DNA from: CAZHJK01 sp964533275
GTDB taxonomy: Bacteria > Bacillota > Clostridia > Eubacteriales > Garciellaceae
Assembly: GCA_964533275.1 (NCBI GenBank)
Contig: CAZHJK010000014.1
Location: 1-64,000, forward strand
Direction of reading: 5' to 3'
Length of the DNA: 64,000 nt
Each line of letters opens with the position of its first letter. Position 1 is the first letter of the stretch. Positions 15,870 through 25,849 of this stretch are shown here, piece after piece. The notes under the pieces were generated by a model. It worked only from the letters and a program-made list of their open reading frames with translations. It was not told the DNA's origin and did no database searches. The translations under genes and the position numbers were made by a program.

Positions 15870-18695
15870 ATGGCAAAGGACAAAATTATAATACATGGAG
15901 CAAGAGAAAATAATTTAAAGGATTTTCATTTAGAAATTCCTAGGGATAAATTTGTTGTTCTTACTGGACTTAGTGGCTCTGGGAAATCATCCCTAGCCTT
16001 TGATACTCTTTATGCTGAAGGTCAAAGAAGATATGTAGAATCATTGTCAGCATATGCAAGACAATTTCTAGGACAAATGGATAAACCTGATGTAGATTAT
16101 ATTGAAGGTTTATCTCCGGCTATATCAATTGATCAAAAGACCACCAGTAAAAATCCTCGTTCTACTGTGGGTACAATAACTGAAATATATGATTATTTAA
16201 GACTTCTCTATGCTAAAATTGGAACCCCCCATTGTCCTAATTGTGGAAAAGAGATTACACAACAGACCATAGATCAAATGGTAGATCAAATCTTAGAACT
16301 AGAGGAAGGTACCAGAATTCAACTCCTTGCACCGATAGTTACAGGACGAAAGGGAGAGCATATAAAGCTTCTAGAACAAGCAAAAAAAAGTGGATTTGTT
16401 AGAGTAAGAATAGATGGTGAGATAATAGAACTTAGCGATGATATATATCTAGAAAAGAATAAGAAACATAATATTGAGATCGTCGTAGATAGAATTAAAG
16501 TTAAGAATGGAATAAATAAACGATTAACCGATTCAATTGAAACTATAATGGATTTGAGCAATGGAATATTGTTAGTTGATATTTTAGATGAAGGTAAGGA
16601 ACTTTTATTTAGTGAAAATTATGCTTGTATAGATTGTGGTATAGGGCTTGGGGAAATAGCACCTAGAAACTTTTCCTTTAACAGTCCCTTTGGGAAATGT
16701 CCAACATGTGATGGATTAGGTACCCTTTTAAAAATAGATCCAAGTCTTGTTATTCCAGACCCAACAAAAACTATTGAAGAGGGAGGACTTGCACCTTGGA
16801 GTAAGATGAAAGAAGATTCTTGGTACTATAGTTTATTAAAAGCGGTTGCAAAACACTATGGTTTTGGCCTAAATACACCAATTGAAAATCTTAGCAGCAA
16901 GATAGTTAATATTATTTTATATGGTACCCAAGGAAAAAGGATAACGGTTAATTATATTAAGGAAGGCAGAAGGGGAGAATATGATGTTGCCTATGAAGGC
17001 ATTATAAATAACTTACAACGAAGATATAGAGAAACCTATTCCAGCTATATGCGAACAGAAATTGAAAGATATATGGCTATGGATCCATGCCCTACCTGTA
17101 ATGGAAAAAGGTTAAGTAAGGAAAGTTTAGCAGTAACCATTAATGATAAGAATATTGCAGAGGTATCTGATTTAGCTATCCACGAAACCTTAGATTTTAT
17201 AAAATCCTTAGTTCTTAGTGAGAAACAAAGTGTTATCTCTGCTCAAATTGTAAAGGAGCTCGATGCCAGGTTACAATTTCTTATGAATGTTGGCTTGGAC
17301 TATCTAAATCTTTCCCGTGCATCAGGAACACTGTCGGGAGGAGAATCTCAGCGTATTCGATTAGCTACTCAAATTGGTTCTGGTTTGGTAGGAGTAATAT
17401 ATATCTTAGATGAGCCAAGTATAGGCTTACACCAAAGGGATAATGATAGATTACTCAAAGCACTACGAGAACTTACTGAACTTGGAAATACTCTTTTGGT
17501 GGTAGAACATGATGAAGAAACTATGTTTGCTGCAGACCATATAGTGGATATAGGACCGGGAGCAGGTAAGCATGGGGGATATGTGGTAGCCCAAGGTACC
17601 GCACAGGATATAATAAGAAATAAGAATTCTATTACTGGACAATATTTAAGTGGTAAAAAAAGCATTCCAATACCTACTGCTCACAGAAAACCAAATGGAA
17701 AATGCTTAGAAATCTTAGGAGCAAGGGAAAATAATTTAAAGGATATAGATATAAAAATTCCATTAGGAGTATTTACCTGTGTGACAGGGGTATCAGGTTC
17801 AGGAAAGAGTACATTAGTTAATGATATTTTATATAGAGGGATATCTCAAATAATTAATCATTCAAGGATAAAAGCAGGTGAGCATGATAAAATAAAGGGT
17901 ATAGAAAATATAGATAAAATAATAAATATTGACCAATCTGCTATAGGGAGGACACCCCGTTCAAACCCTGCGACCTACACTGGTACATTTGACCATATAA
18001 GGGATATTTTTTCACAAACACCGGAAGCTAAAGCAAGGGGTTATAATAAGGGCAGATTTAGCTTTAATGTTAAGGGCGGAAGATGTAATGCATGTAATGG
18101 TGATGGAATAATTAAGATTGAAATGCAGTTTTTATCTGATGTTTATGTTCCTTGTGAGGTATGCAAGGGTAAAAGATATAATAGAGAAACACTAGAAATA
18201 AAATATAAGGGTAAAAATATTTCAGATATCTTAGATATGACAGTAGAAGAGGCTTTAGATTTCTTTGAAAATATTCCAAAGATAAAACGGAAAATACAAA
18301 CTTTATTTGAAGTAGGACTATCCTATATAAAGCTTGGACAGCCATCTACTCAATTATCAGGAGGAGAAGCACAAAGAATAAAACTTGCAAGTGAATTAAG
18401 TAAAAGAAATACAGGCAAAACATTATATATTTTAGATGAACCAACAACAGGACTTCACTTTGCAGATGTCCATAAGCTTACTGGATTATTAGATCGCCTT
18501 GCAGAAGGTGGGAATAGCATTATTATTATAGAACACAATCTAGATATAATTAAAAGAGCGGATCATATAATTGACTTAGGACCAGAAGGTGGGTATCGTG
18601 GAGGTATGGTAATTGCCCAAGGAACACCAGAGGAGATTGCTAAGCAGGAGAATTCCTATACAGGAAAATTTTTAAAAAAGGTCTTAGATAGGTAA
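15870..18695 (+). CDS. uvrA: Excinuclease ABC subunit A
   Basis: 941-residue double ABC ATPase that finds damage and loads UvrB. The first Walker A, GLSGSGKS, is at 33-40, with a second (GVSGSGKS) past residue 640. Both signature motifs (LSGGESQRIRLA, LSGGEAQRIKLA) and the zinc-binding Cys pairs (CPNC, CIDC/CPTC and CNAC/CEVC) are present. Full length, with AGGAGG upstream. It is separated from uvrC by a MITE-like repeat and a small opposite-strand gene. Confidence 0.98.
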   Translation: MAKDKIIIHGARENNLKDFHLEIPRDKFVVLTGLSGSGKSSLAFDTLYAEGQRRYVESLSAYARQFLGQMDKPDVDYIEGLSPAISIDQKTTSKNPRSTVGTITEIYDYLRLLYAKIGTPHCPNCGKEITQQTIDQMVDQILELEEGTRIQLLAPIVTGRKGEHIKLLEQAKKSGFVRVRIDGEIIELSDDIYLEKNKKHNIEIVVDRIKVKNGINKRLTDSIETIMDLSNGILLVDILDEGKELLFSENYACIDCGIGLGEIAPRNFSFNSPFGKCPTCDGLGTLLKIDPSLVIPDPTKTIEEGGLAPWSKMKEDSWYYSLLKAVAKHYGFGLNTPIENLSSKIVNIILYGTQGKRITVNYIKEGRRGEYDVAYEGIINNLQRRYRETYSSYMRTEIERYMAMDPCPTCNGKRLSKESLAVTINDKNIAEVSDLAIHETLDFIKSLVLSEKQSVISAQIVKELDARLQFLMNVGLDYLNLSRASGTLSGGESQRIRLATQIGSGLVGVIYILDEPSIGLHQRDNDRLLKALRELTELGNTLLVVEHDEETMFAADHIVDIGPGAGKHGGYVVAQGTAQDIIRNKNSITGQYLSGKKSIPIPTAHRKPNGKCLEILGARENNLKDIDIKIPLGVFTCVTGVSGSGKSTLVNDILYRGISQIINHSRIKAGEHDKIKGIENIDKIINIDQSAIGRTPRSNPATYTGTFDHIRDIFSQTPEAKARGYNKGRFSFNVKGGRCNACNGDGIIKIEMQFLSDVYVPCEVCKGKRYNRETLEIKYKGKNISDILDMTVEEALDFFENIPKIKRKIQTLFEVGLSYIKLGQPSTQLSGGEAQRIKLASELSKRNTGKTLYILDEPTTGLHFADVHKLTGLLDRLAEGGNSIIIIEHNLDIIKRADHIIDLGPEGGYRGGMVIAQGTPEEIAKQENSYTGKFLKKVLDR

Positions 18696-18750
18696 TAAAT
18701 TAAGTGGAAAATTGGGGTCAGGTTTGAGTTATTCAGATATTGCTAATATG

Positions 18751-18861
18751 GTAAAATATCTTCAGCGCCTCCTCCGGAAATGTCGCCTTATTTTCCTATG
18801 GGTAAACCAGGTAAGGAGAAAAAAAGGCTCCATTAAGTCGTCAGCTTATGAAATATTTTAC
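18751..18861 (+). repeat. 111-bp MITE-like repeat, copy B
   Basis: Bounded by GTAAAATATCTTC and GAAATATTTTAC, the same length as copy A (11530-11640) and in opposite orientation. The outermost bases differ between copies but still pair within each copy (GATAAA/TTTATC against GTAAA/TTTAC). Just upstream lies GGGGTCAGGTTTGAG, which resembles repeats seen beside RAYT genes elsewhere (from memory). Confidence 0.75.
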
Positions 18862-18937
18862 TGCTATAAAACCAGTGAATGTATCACACCCAAAAGTAGG
18901 GGATTCATTGCATGCGTTCCTGAGTAAAATAAAAATT

Positions 18938-18971
18938 AAATCCAGTTTAAGAAAGTTCTTAAACTGGATTT
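18938..18971 (-). terminator. Terminator of the small minus-strand gene
   Basis: A 16-bp stem AAATCCAGTTTAAGAA/TTCTTAAACTGGATTT. On the minus strand it is followed by a T-rich stretch (TTTAATTTTTATTTTA), so it ends the gene at 18981-19232. Confidence 0.8.
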
Positions 18972-18980
18972 ATACACTAC

Positions 18981-19232
18981 TTAAGTGGGTAATATTCCAA
19001 AATTATTAAAGTCTTTTGCTGAGTTATATACTTTTGCTAATAGCTCTTTAGCAATTTCAATGGCATCATCTTCAGAAATGTCTACTCGAATTTCTCTCAT
19101 TTCTATCATCTCAAAGGGTGAGTTTTTAACAAATTTTTTTAAATAATAACCACCATAGATTTTTTTCTGTATATAAACTTCAAAGTTGCTATTTGAAATC
19201 ACTATATTATCACTTTTCCTTTTAATTTTCAT
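18981..19232 (-). CDS. Small hypothetical protein (83 aa)
   Basis: 83-residue soluble protein of no family I recognise. It begins MKIKRKSDNIVIS and has a beta-rich N-terminal half and a C-terminal helix rich in acidic residues and Ala/Ile. The start at 19232 is set by GAGGAGATATT directly upstream; a longer frame to 19301 adds 23 residues with no ribosome site. It has its own terminator and lies opposite to uvrA and uvrC, so it is a separate unit inserted between them. Confidence 0.65.
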   Translation of the reverse strand: MKIKRKSDNIVISNSNFEVYIQKKIYGGYYLKKFVKNSPFEMIEMREIRVDISEDDAIEIAKELLAKVYNSAKDFNNFGILPT

Positions 19233-19387
19233 AATATCTCCTCTTTCTATATAAATATCTATAGGGTATAGTATATATATACACCATGTTATAAGTTTCA
19301 TTCATTATATTTATCCTATTATTATAACAATTTAATTAAGATTTACAAAATTATTTTTGTTTTTTTAAGTTTACAGGTGGTGAAAAA

Positions 19388-21265
19388 ATGCTTAATCAAG
19401 AGGAACAATTAAAAAATCTTCCCGAAAAACCGGGAGTATATATAATGAGGAACAACAAGAATGAAATAATTTATATTGGGAAAGCTATTTCTCTTAAAAA
19501 CAGGGTGAGACAATATTTTCAATCTTCAAAAAATCATTCTATAAAGGTCCGTTCCATGGTACAGCAAATAAATGATTTTGAATATATAGTAACAGATTCA
19601 GAATTAGAAGCATTAATATTAGAATGCAACCTAATAAAAAAACATAGACCTAGATATAATGTATTGCTAAAGGACGATAAGACCTATCCATATATTAAGG
19701 TCACTTTACAGGAACCATATCCTAGGGTGTTGATTACTAGAAGAGTTTTAAAGGATGGTTCTAAATATTTTGGACCTTATACTTCATCCTTTGCAGTGAA
19801 AAATACTTTAGAGGCGATTAATAGAGCCTATCCCATTAGGGTATGTAATAAAAAGATTAATGAAGATGGAAGTGTAGAAAGACCCTGTCTGAATTACCAT
19901 ATTAAACAATGTGTGGGACCTTGTACTGGAAGGGTAAGCACGAAAGAATATAGAGAAATAATTAAAGAAATTGTACAAATCTTAGAGGGAAAACAGGATA
20001 AGCTAGTGGAAAAACTGCAGATGGAAATGCAATTAGCTGCAGAAAATATGGAATTTGAAAAAGCTGCAAATTTAAGAGATCAGTTGAATTCCCTACAACA
20101 AATCACTGAAAAGCAAAAGATGGTATCTTCATCCATAGTGGATCAAGATGTTATAGCTATTGCAAGAGGAATAGAGGAAGTATGTGTTCAAGTATTTTTT
20201 GTGCGCGGTGGAAAGCTGATTGGTAGAGAACATTTTATGCTTGATGGAATAGCAGATATGGAAAGAAAGGAAATTATAACTCAATTTGTTAAGCAATTTT
20301 ATGGAGGAACTCCTTTTATTCCTAGGGAGATTTTATTACAGGAGGAAATCAATGAGTTAGAAATAATAAGTCACTGGTTAAGCGAAAAAAGAGGTGGTAA
20401 GGTTTTAATTAAAACTCCCTATAGGGGAGAAAAGAAAAAATTGGTGGAAATGGTAGGGAAAAATGCATTATTAACTCTAGAACAATTTAGTGAGAAGATG
20501 AAAAGAGACAATCAACGGGGAGAAAAAGCCCTCTTGCAATTTAAAGAATTACTTCAATTAAACACAACCCCTTACCGTATAGAAGGTTTTGATATTTCCA
20601 ATATACAAGGTACAGATAGTGTAGGTTCAATGGTGGTATTTGAAGGGGGTAAAGCTAAAAAAAGTGATTATAGGAGATTTAAAATTAAATGGGTGCAAGG
20701 GGCAAATGACTATGCTAGTATGCAGGAAATTGTTCTAAGAAGATTTAGGCGAGGAATTGAAGAGTTGGAAAACTTACGGGCAAAGAATATATCATTAGAG
20801 CAGGGGAAATTTTCTAAATTTCCGGACATTGTACTGATTGACGGAGGAATAGGGCATGTACAAGTTATTGAGAAGTTGCTTGATCAAATGAATATTGACT
20901 TACCAATTTGTGGTATGGTAAAGGATGACAAGCATCACACAAGGGGCTTAATCTATAGGGGAAAAGAACTTTTAATGGATAAAAGATCAGAAATTTTTCA
21001 AATGATTACTCGTATTCAAGACGAAACCCATAGATTCGCATTGGCTTATCACCAAAACCTAAGGGGTAAAACCTCTTTATTCTCTATCTTAGATGATATT
21101 ACGGGTATTGGACCAACTCGAAAAAAAGCCTTATTAAAACATTATGGGGGTTTGGAAGGAATAAAGAAGGCAACTTTAGATGAGCTTAAAGAAGTAGAAG
21201 GTATGAATGAAAAGGCTGCACAAAATGTTTATGGATTTTTTCAAGATTCAAACAAAAAAACTTAA
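19388..21265 (+). CDS. uvrC: Excinuclease ABC subunit C
   Basis: 625-residue nuclease that makes both incisions in nucleotide excision repair. An N-terminal GIY-YIG domain (GVYIMRNNKNEIIYIGKA), a UVR domain near 205-240 (EFEKAANLRDQL), an RNase H-like C-terminal nuclease (from about 395, GFDISNIQGTDSVGSMVVF), and C-terminal helix-hairpin-helix motifs. The start is ATG behind AGGTGGTG. No SOS box was seen directly in front of it. Confidence 0.98.
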   Translation: MLNQEEQLKNLPEKPGVYIMRNNKNEIIYIGKAISLKNRVRQYFQSSKNHSIKVRSMVQQINDFEYIVTDSELEALILECNLIKKHRPRYNVLLKDDKTYPYIKVTLQEPYPRVLITRRVLKDGSKYFGPYTSSFAVKNTLEAINRAYPIRVCNKKINEDGSVERPCLNYHIKQCVGPCTGRVSTKEYREIIKEIVQILEGKQDKLVEKLQMEMQLAAENMEFEKAANLRDQLNSLQQITEKQKMVSSSIVDQDVIAIARGIEEVCVQVFFVRGGKLIGREHFMLDGIADMERKEIITQFVKQFYGGTPFIPREILLQEEINELEIISHWLSEKRGGKVLIKTPYRGEKKKLVEMVGKNALLTLEQFSEKMKRDNQRGEKALLQFKELLQLNTTPYRIEGFDISNIQGTDSVGSMVVFEGGKAKKSDYRRFKIKWVQGANDYASMQEIVLRRFRRGIEELENLRAKNISLEQGKFSKFPDIVLIDGGIGHVQVIEKLLDQMNIDLPICGMVKDDKHHTRGLIYRGKELLMDKRSEIFQMITRIQDETHRFALAYHQNLRGKTSLFSILDDITGIGPTRKKALLKHYGGLEGIKKATLDELKEVEGMNEKAAQNVYGFFQDSNKKT

Positions 21266-21324
21266 CTTGAATAATATTATATATTAAAGATAAGAAAATC
21301 TTAAGATTTTAATAAGTTCAAATT

Positions 21325-21390
21325 AAAAAACAACTTCAATTTTAATGCTTTAATAAAAGCATGGAAAGGGGGAGTTGTTTTTTATTTTTA
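21325..21390 (+). terminator. Terminator after uvrC
   Basis: AAAAAACAACT pairs with AGTTGTTTTTT (21373-21383), with an inner ATGCTTT/AAAAGCAT hairpin, and is followed by T-rich DNA. It separates uvrC from the wall-modification operon. Confidence 0.75.
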
Positions 21391-21577
21391 AAAAATTGCA
21401 GTTTATGAAAACTTTTTTATATCTAATTAAGGTATATATTATGTAAGCATATCTAAAAAATATATATTCTTAAGTCATATTTATATATTATATTTGTAAT
21501 ATTTAATAAATAATTGGAAATAAATCAAAATAAGGAAATTTACAATAATACATAAAGAACAATAAAGGGGTTCTAAA

Positions 21578-22450
21578 ATGACAAGAAGAGAAGAAAAGAT
21601 AAAAAAAAGAAGAGCTAAAAGGAAAAAACATGTATTCTTTCTATTTACTATTTTTGTAGTAATTAGTGGGATTATAATAATCCCTTTAATCACAAGGGAA
21701 ATAAATAAAGCAGCAAATATAGAAGATAAAGAACCACCAAAGATAGAAGGTGCTAAAGATCAAACCGTATTTATAGGAGAAAAAGTTTCTTATAAAAGTG
21801 GAGTTACAGTTATAGATAATATTGATGAGAGTGTAGAGTTAATTGTTGATAGCAGCTCTGTAAATCTAAAAGAACCTGGATCCTATAGTGTAATCTATAA
21901 AGCGATAGACTCTGAAGGTAATACTTCTACCGAGACTAAAACAATCATAGTTAAAGAAAAGGTAGAAGAAAATATAGAAGATGTCCCAGAAGTTGACCCA
22001 GATAGGGAAGAATTAGATGAGTTAGCAAGTGAAGTTTTAGATTCTATTATTAACGAGGGTATGTCTGAAAAAGAAAAAGCAAAAGCAATCTATAATTGGG
22101 CTAGATATAATATAGCCTATGTAAATACTTCAGATAAGTCAGATGTGATTAAAGCTGCTATACAGGGCATTAAGAAAAAAAGTGGTGATTGTTATGTATA
22201 CTTTGCAACTGCACAGGAATTATTAAACAGAGCAAACATTCAAAATCAAGACATAGTAAAGACTGGAGGAGGTCACTATTGGAGCATGATAAATCTTGGG
22301 GAAGGCTGGTATCATTTTGATGCAACACCTCGTGTAGGAGATGATGACTATTTCTTTATGCTAACCGATTCTCAATTAGAAAAGTATTCTAAAAAGCATA
22401 AAAATAGCCATGTGTGGGATAAGGACAAGTATCCAGCTACACCAAAATAA
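21578..22450 (+). CDS. Membrane-anchored Ig-like/transglutaminase-domain protein
   Basis: 290 residues. A basic N-terminus and one transmembrane segment (about 22-44) are followed by an Ig-like DUF5011-type domain (about 55-130) with the DNIDESVELIVD and GSYSVIYKAIDSEGNTS pattern. The C-terminus is a transglutaminase-like domain with Cys in SGDCYVYF, His in GGHYWSM and Asp in WYHFDATPR, the cysteine-protease-type triad. It lies 30 bases before dltA and is probably in the same operon, so an extracytoplasmic wall role is likely. The start is ATG behind AAGGGG. Confidence 0.8.
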   Translation: MTRREEKIKKRRAKRKKHVFFLFTIFVVISGIIIIPLITREINKAANIEDKEPPKIEGAKDQTVFIGEKVSYKSGVTVIDNIDESVELIVDSSSVNLKEPGSYSVIYKAIDSEGNTSTETKTIIVKEKVEENIEDVPEVDPDREELDELASEVLDSIINEGMSEKEKAKAIYNWARYNIAYVNTSDKSDVIKAAIQGIKKKSGDCYVYFATAQELLNRANIQNQDIVKTGGGHYWSMINLGEGWYHFDATPRVGDDDYFFMLTDSQLEKYSKKHKNSHVWDKDKYPATPK

Positions 22451-22479
22451 AATAATTAAAAATAATTAAGGAGGAGCTT

Positions 22480-23988
22480 ATGCAAATCAATATATTAGAG
22501 TATCTAGATAATACTGTGCAGCGACTTCCCGAAAAAATTGCATATGCAGATGAAAAAGTAGCTATAACCTTTAAAGAAGTTTATGACCAAGGGAGAGCTA
22601 TTGGGACATTTCTTAATAAAAAGGACATTTATAAAAAACCAGTTGTTGTGTTTATGGAAAAAGGTCCAAAGGCGATTGCGGCATTTTATGGATCGGTATA
22701 TGGAGGTAATCATTATGTACCTATTGATGAAGAAATGCCACGCTTTAGAATAGAACTAATACTAAAGAATTTAAAACCAGAGGCAATTATATGTGATAAT
22801 ACAACTGAAAAAATTGTTGAAACATTTAAATACAATGGAGAAGTATATCTATATGATAATATTATCAAAACAAAAATAGATGAAGATTCTCTACAGGGAA
22901 TACGGGAAGTTGCCATTGACACAGACCCAATTTATATTGTATTTACATCTGGTTCAACAGGTATTCCAAAGGGAGTAGTAGCTAATCATCGTTCAGTTAT
23001 TGATTATATTGAAAATCTGACTGAAGTTCTAGAAATAAATCAGAACACAATCTTTGGTAATCAGACACCATTATATTTTGATGCAAGTTTAAAGGAATTA
23101 TACTCTACCCTAAAAATGGGTGCTACAACTTATTTAATTCCAAAGAGTTTATTTTCATTTCCTATTAAATTGGTAGATTTTTTAAATGAATATAAGATTA
23201 ATACTGTATGCTGGGTAGTCACCGCATTAACTATGATATCTTCCTTTAGGGTTCTGGACAAAATTATTCCAAAGTATTTACACACAATAGCCTTTGGCAG
23301 TGAGGTCTTTCCTATTAAGCAGTTTAATATTTGGAGAAGGGCGTTGCCAAATACTAAATTTATTAATTTATATGGACCAACTGAGGCTACTGGAATGTGT
23401 TGTTATTTTAAAGTACAGCGTGACTTTGAAGAGGGAGAAGTTTTACCTATTGGGAGACCCTTTAAAAATACTGAAATTATACTGTTAAATGAAGAAAATA
23501 CAGTTGCTGCTAAGGGAGAATATGGGGAGATATGTATTAGAGGGACATCTCTTACATTAGGTTATTATAAGGATTTTGAAAAAACTAAGGAAGTATTTGT
23601 TCAAAATCCCGTAAATGATGTTTATCCTGAATTAATATACCGAACAGGGGATATTGGGAAATACAATAAAAGAGGAGAATTAATATTTGTATCCCGTAAG
23701 GATTATCAGGTTAAACATATGGGACATCGTATTGAACTGGGAGAAATAGAAGTAAATGTAAATATGATAGATGGGATAAAAAGTACTTGCTGTATATATA
23801 ACAAGGATAAAGGAAAGATCATTTTATTTTATGTTGGAGATATAGAAACTAGAGAGTTAGCAACTAATTTAAAGAGTATATTACCTAGATATATGGTCCC
23901 AAATCAGATTAAAGCATTAGAAACTATGCCTTTAACTGCCAATGGAAAAATTGATAGGGTTTTTTTAAAAAACTATAATAAAAAATAA
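22480..23988 (+). CDS. dltA: DltA-like amino acid adenylation enzyme
   Basis: 502-residue ANL-family enzyme that would activate D-alanine with ATP and load the carrier protein encoded next. Visible motifs are the P-loop FTSGSTGIPKG, NLYGPTEAT, YRTGDIGKY, and the C-terminal Lys in LTANGKIDR. D-Ala specificity is inferred from context (carrier, MBOAT and SGNH genes follow), and related amino acids cannot be excluded. The start is ATG behind AAGGAGGAG. Confidence 0.85.
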   Translation: MQINILEYLDNTVQRLPEKIAYADEKVAITFKEVYDQGRAIGTFLNKKDIYKKPVVVFMEKGPKAIAAFYGSVYGGNHYVPIDEEMPRFRIELILKNLKPEAIICDNTTEKIVETFKYNGEVYLYDNIIKTKIDEDSLQGIREVAIDTDPIYIVFTSGSTGIPKGVVANHRSVIDYIENLTEVLEINQNTIFGNQTPLYFDASLKELYSTLKMGATTYLIPKSLFSFPIKLVDFLNEYKINTVCWVVTALTMISSFRVLDKIIPKYLHTIAFGSEVFPIKQFNIWRRALPNTKFINLYGPTEATGMCCYFKVQRDFEEGEVLPIGRPFKNTEIILLNEENTVAAKGEYGEICIRGTSLTLGYYKDFEKTKEVFVQNPVNDVYPELIYRTGDIGKYNKRGELIFVSRKDYQVKHMGHRIELGEIEVNVNMIDGIKSTCCIYNKDKGKIILFYVGDIETRELATNLKSILPRYMVPNQIKALETMPLTANGKIDRVFLKNYNKK

Positions 23989-24007
23989 TTACAAAGGAGA
24001 ATAAGAA

Positions 24008-24235
24008 ATGGAAACTTTAATTGAATTATTACAAGATTTACACGGGGATGTTGACTTTGAAACACATACTAGATTGATCGATGATAAAATATTAGATTCA
24101 TTTGATATTATTTCACTGATTACTGAAATTAATGAAGAATTTGATATAGCTATACCTGCGGAAGAAATAATACCTGAAAATTTTAATTCAGCCAAGGCGT
24201 TATATGACATGATAGAAAGATTATCTGACGACTAA
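24008..24235 (+). CDS. dltC: D-alanyl carrier protein-like
   Basis: 75-residue acyl carrier-like protein. The phosphopantetheine attachment site is Ser31 in ILDSFDI. It is acidic, with the usual four-helix length, and sits 19 bases after the adenylation gene and 12 before the MBOAT gene, so the aminoacyl chain passes A to C to B. The start is ATG behind AAAGGAG. Confidence 0.9.
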   Translation: METLIELLQDLHGDVDFETHTRLIDDKILDSFDIISLITEINEEFDIAIPAEEIIPENFNSAKALYDMIERLSDD

Positions 24236-24247
24236 TAGGAGGAGACT

Positions 24248-25840
24248 ATGCTTTTTACAACTTATAGCTTTGTAATTTTTATTTCCTTATTATTTTTAAT
24301 ATATTATCTCATCCCAAAAAAATATCAATGGATACTACTACTAGGAGCAAGTTATTTATTTTATAGCTTTGTAGGAGTTAAATTTCTACTATATATATTA
24401 TTAACAACAATTTCTACCTATTTTGTAAGTAGAAAAATTGGAGAGCTTCATCAAATACAATCAGAGTATTTAATTAAGCATAAGGGCTTATTGTCAAGAG
24501 ATGAGAAGAAATCTTATAAGGCTTTAATGAAAAATAAACTATGGAAGTGGCTATTGGCTTGTTTGCTATTAAACTTTGGAGTTTTAGCCTTTACAAAGTA
24601 TACTAATTTTACAATTGAAAATATAAATATGCTTTTTAATACCTTTGGTAGTGAGAAGCAGCTTTCATTTTGGGATATAGCACTACCTATGGGAATATCC
24701 TTTTATACATTTCAAACTATGGGATATATCATTGATGTTTATAGAGGGAAATACCCACCGGAAAAAAATATTTTTAAATTTGCCTTATTTGTATCCTTCT
24801 TCCCACAATTAATTCAAGGACCTATAAGCCGGTTTGATGATCTATCAAAAACCTTATTTCAAGAGCATAAATTTAATAGTAGAAATCTTAATTTTGGTCT
24901 ACAAAGGATTATGTGGGGATTTTTTAAGAAGCTAGTGATTGCTGATCGTATGTTAGTTGCAGTAAATACATTAATTGCGGATCCTGAAACTTATCAAGGA
25001 GCTTTTGTGTTTGTAGGTATGCTGTTCTATGCCTATCAATTATATGCAGATTTTACAGGAGGAATAGATATAACTATTGGTATTGCTGAAGTACTTGGTA
25101 TTAAAGTTAAGGAAAACTTTGAAAGACCTTATTTCTCAAAATCCATAACAGAATTCTGGAGAAGATGGCATATAACGATGGGAACCTGGTTTAAGGATTA
25201 TCTATTCTATCCTCTTTCTGTTTGGAGGCCAATGTTAAACTTTGGTAAGTTTACAAGAAAACACTTTGGGGACACCATAGGTAAAAAAATTCCAGTATAT
25301 ATTACTACCTTAGTGGTTTGGTTTACAACAGGTCTATGGCATGGAGCAAATTGGAATTTTATTGTATGGGGACTTACCAATGGTATTGTTATAATTCTTT
25401 CTCTAGAATGCAAACCTCTTTATGAAAGGTTCCATAATAGATTTAGGGTAAAGCATACCTTTGGATTTAGATTATTCCAAGTTATTCGGACTATATTATT
25501 AATGAGTGCAATAAGACTGTTTGATTTATATAGGGATGTGCCAATGACCTTTAGAATGTTTGGCACAATGTTTACAAACTTCAAAATCAATGAATTATTC
25601 AATGGATCATTAATTAATCTAGGTTTAAATATAAGCGATTATATCATTCTTCTAATGGGACTAGTAGTTTTAGTTATGGTAAGCTTACTTCAGAGAACTG
25701 GAAGTGTTAGAGGAAAGATTGCTGATAGTCATATTGCTATTGGTTTCGCTGTAAATTATGCCTTGATTATACTAATTCTTGTTTTTGGCGCTTATGGAGT
25801 AGGATATGATGCAAGTCAATTTATTTATAATCAGTTTTAG
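24248..25840 (+). CDS. dltB: MBOAT-family acyltransferase, DltB-like
   Basis: 530-residue polytopic membrane protein (about eleven hydrophobic segments). The conserved MBOAT histidine is His365 in GLWHGANW, with the upstream motif FWRRWHITMG. It is longer than a typical DltB (about 400 residues) and closer in size to AlgI-type proteins, so the transferred group is inferred from the neighbouring adenylation and carrier genes. The start is ATG behind AGGAGG. Confidence 0.88.
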   Translation: MLFTTYSFVIFISLLFLIYYLIPKKYQWILLLGASYLFYSFVGVKFLLYILLTTISTYFVSRKIGELHQIQSEYLIKHKGLLSRDEKKSYKALMKNKLWKWLLACLLLNFGVLAFTKYTNFTIENINMLFNTFGSEKQLSFWDIALPMGISFYTFQTMGYIIDVYRGKYPPEKNIFKFALFVSFFPQLIQGPISRFDDLSKTLFQEHKFNSRNLNFGLQRIMWGFFKKLVIADRMLVAVNTLIADPETYQGAFVFVGMLFYAYQLYADFTGGIDITIGIAEVLGIKVKENFERPYFSKSITEFWRRWHITMGTWFKDYLFYPLSVWRPMLNFGKFTRKHFGDTIGKKIPVYITTLVVWFTTGLWHGANWNFIVWGLTNGIVIILSLECKPLYERFHNRFRVKHTFGFRLFQVIRTILLMSAIRLFDLYRDVPMTFRMFGTMFTNFKINELFNGSLINLGLNISDYIILLMGLVVLVMVSLLQRTGSVRGKIADSHIAIGFAVNYALIILILVFGAYGVGYDASQFIYNQF

Positions 25841-25849
25841 GAGGGTTTT

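Noticed and set aside
18712..18927. A 71-codon open frame after uvrA
   Set aside because: Most of it is the MITE-like repeat; copy A has no matching open frame, so coding is unlikely.
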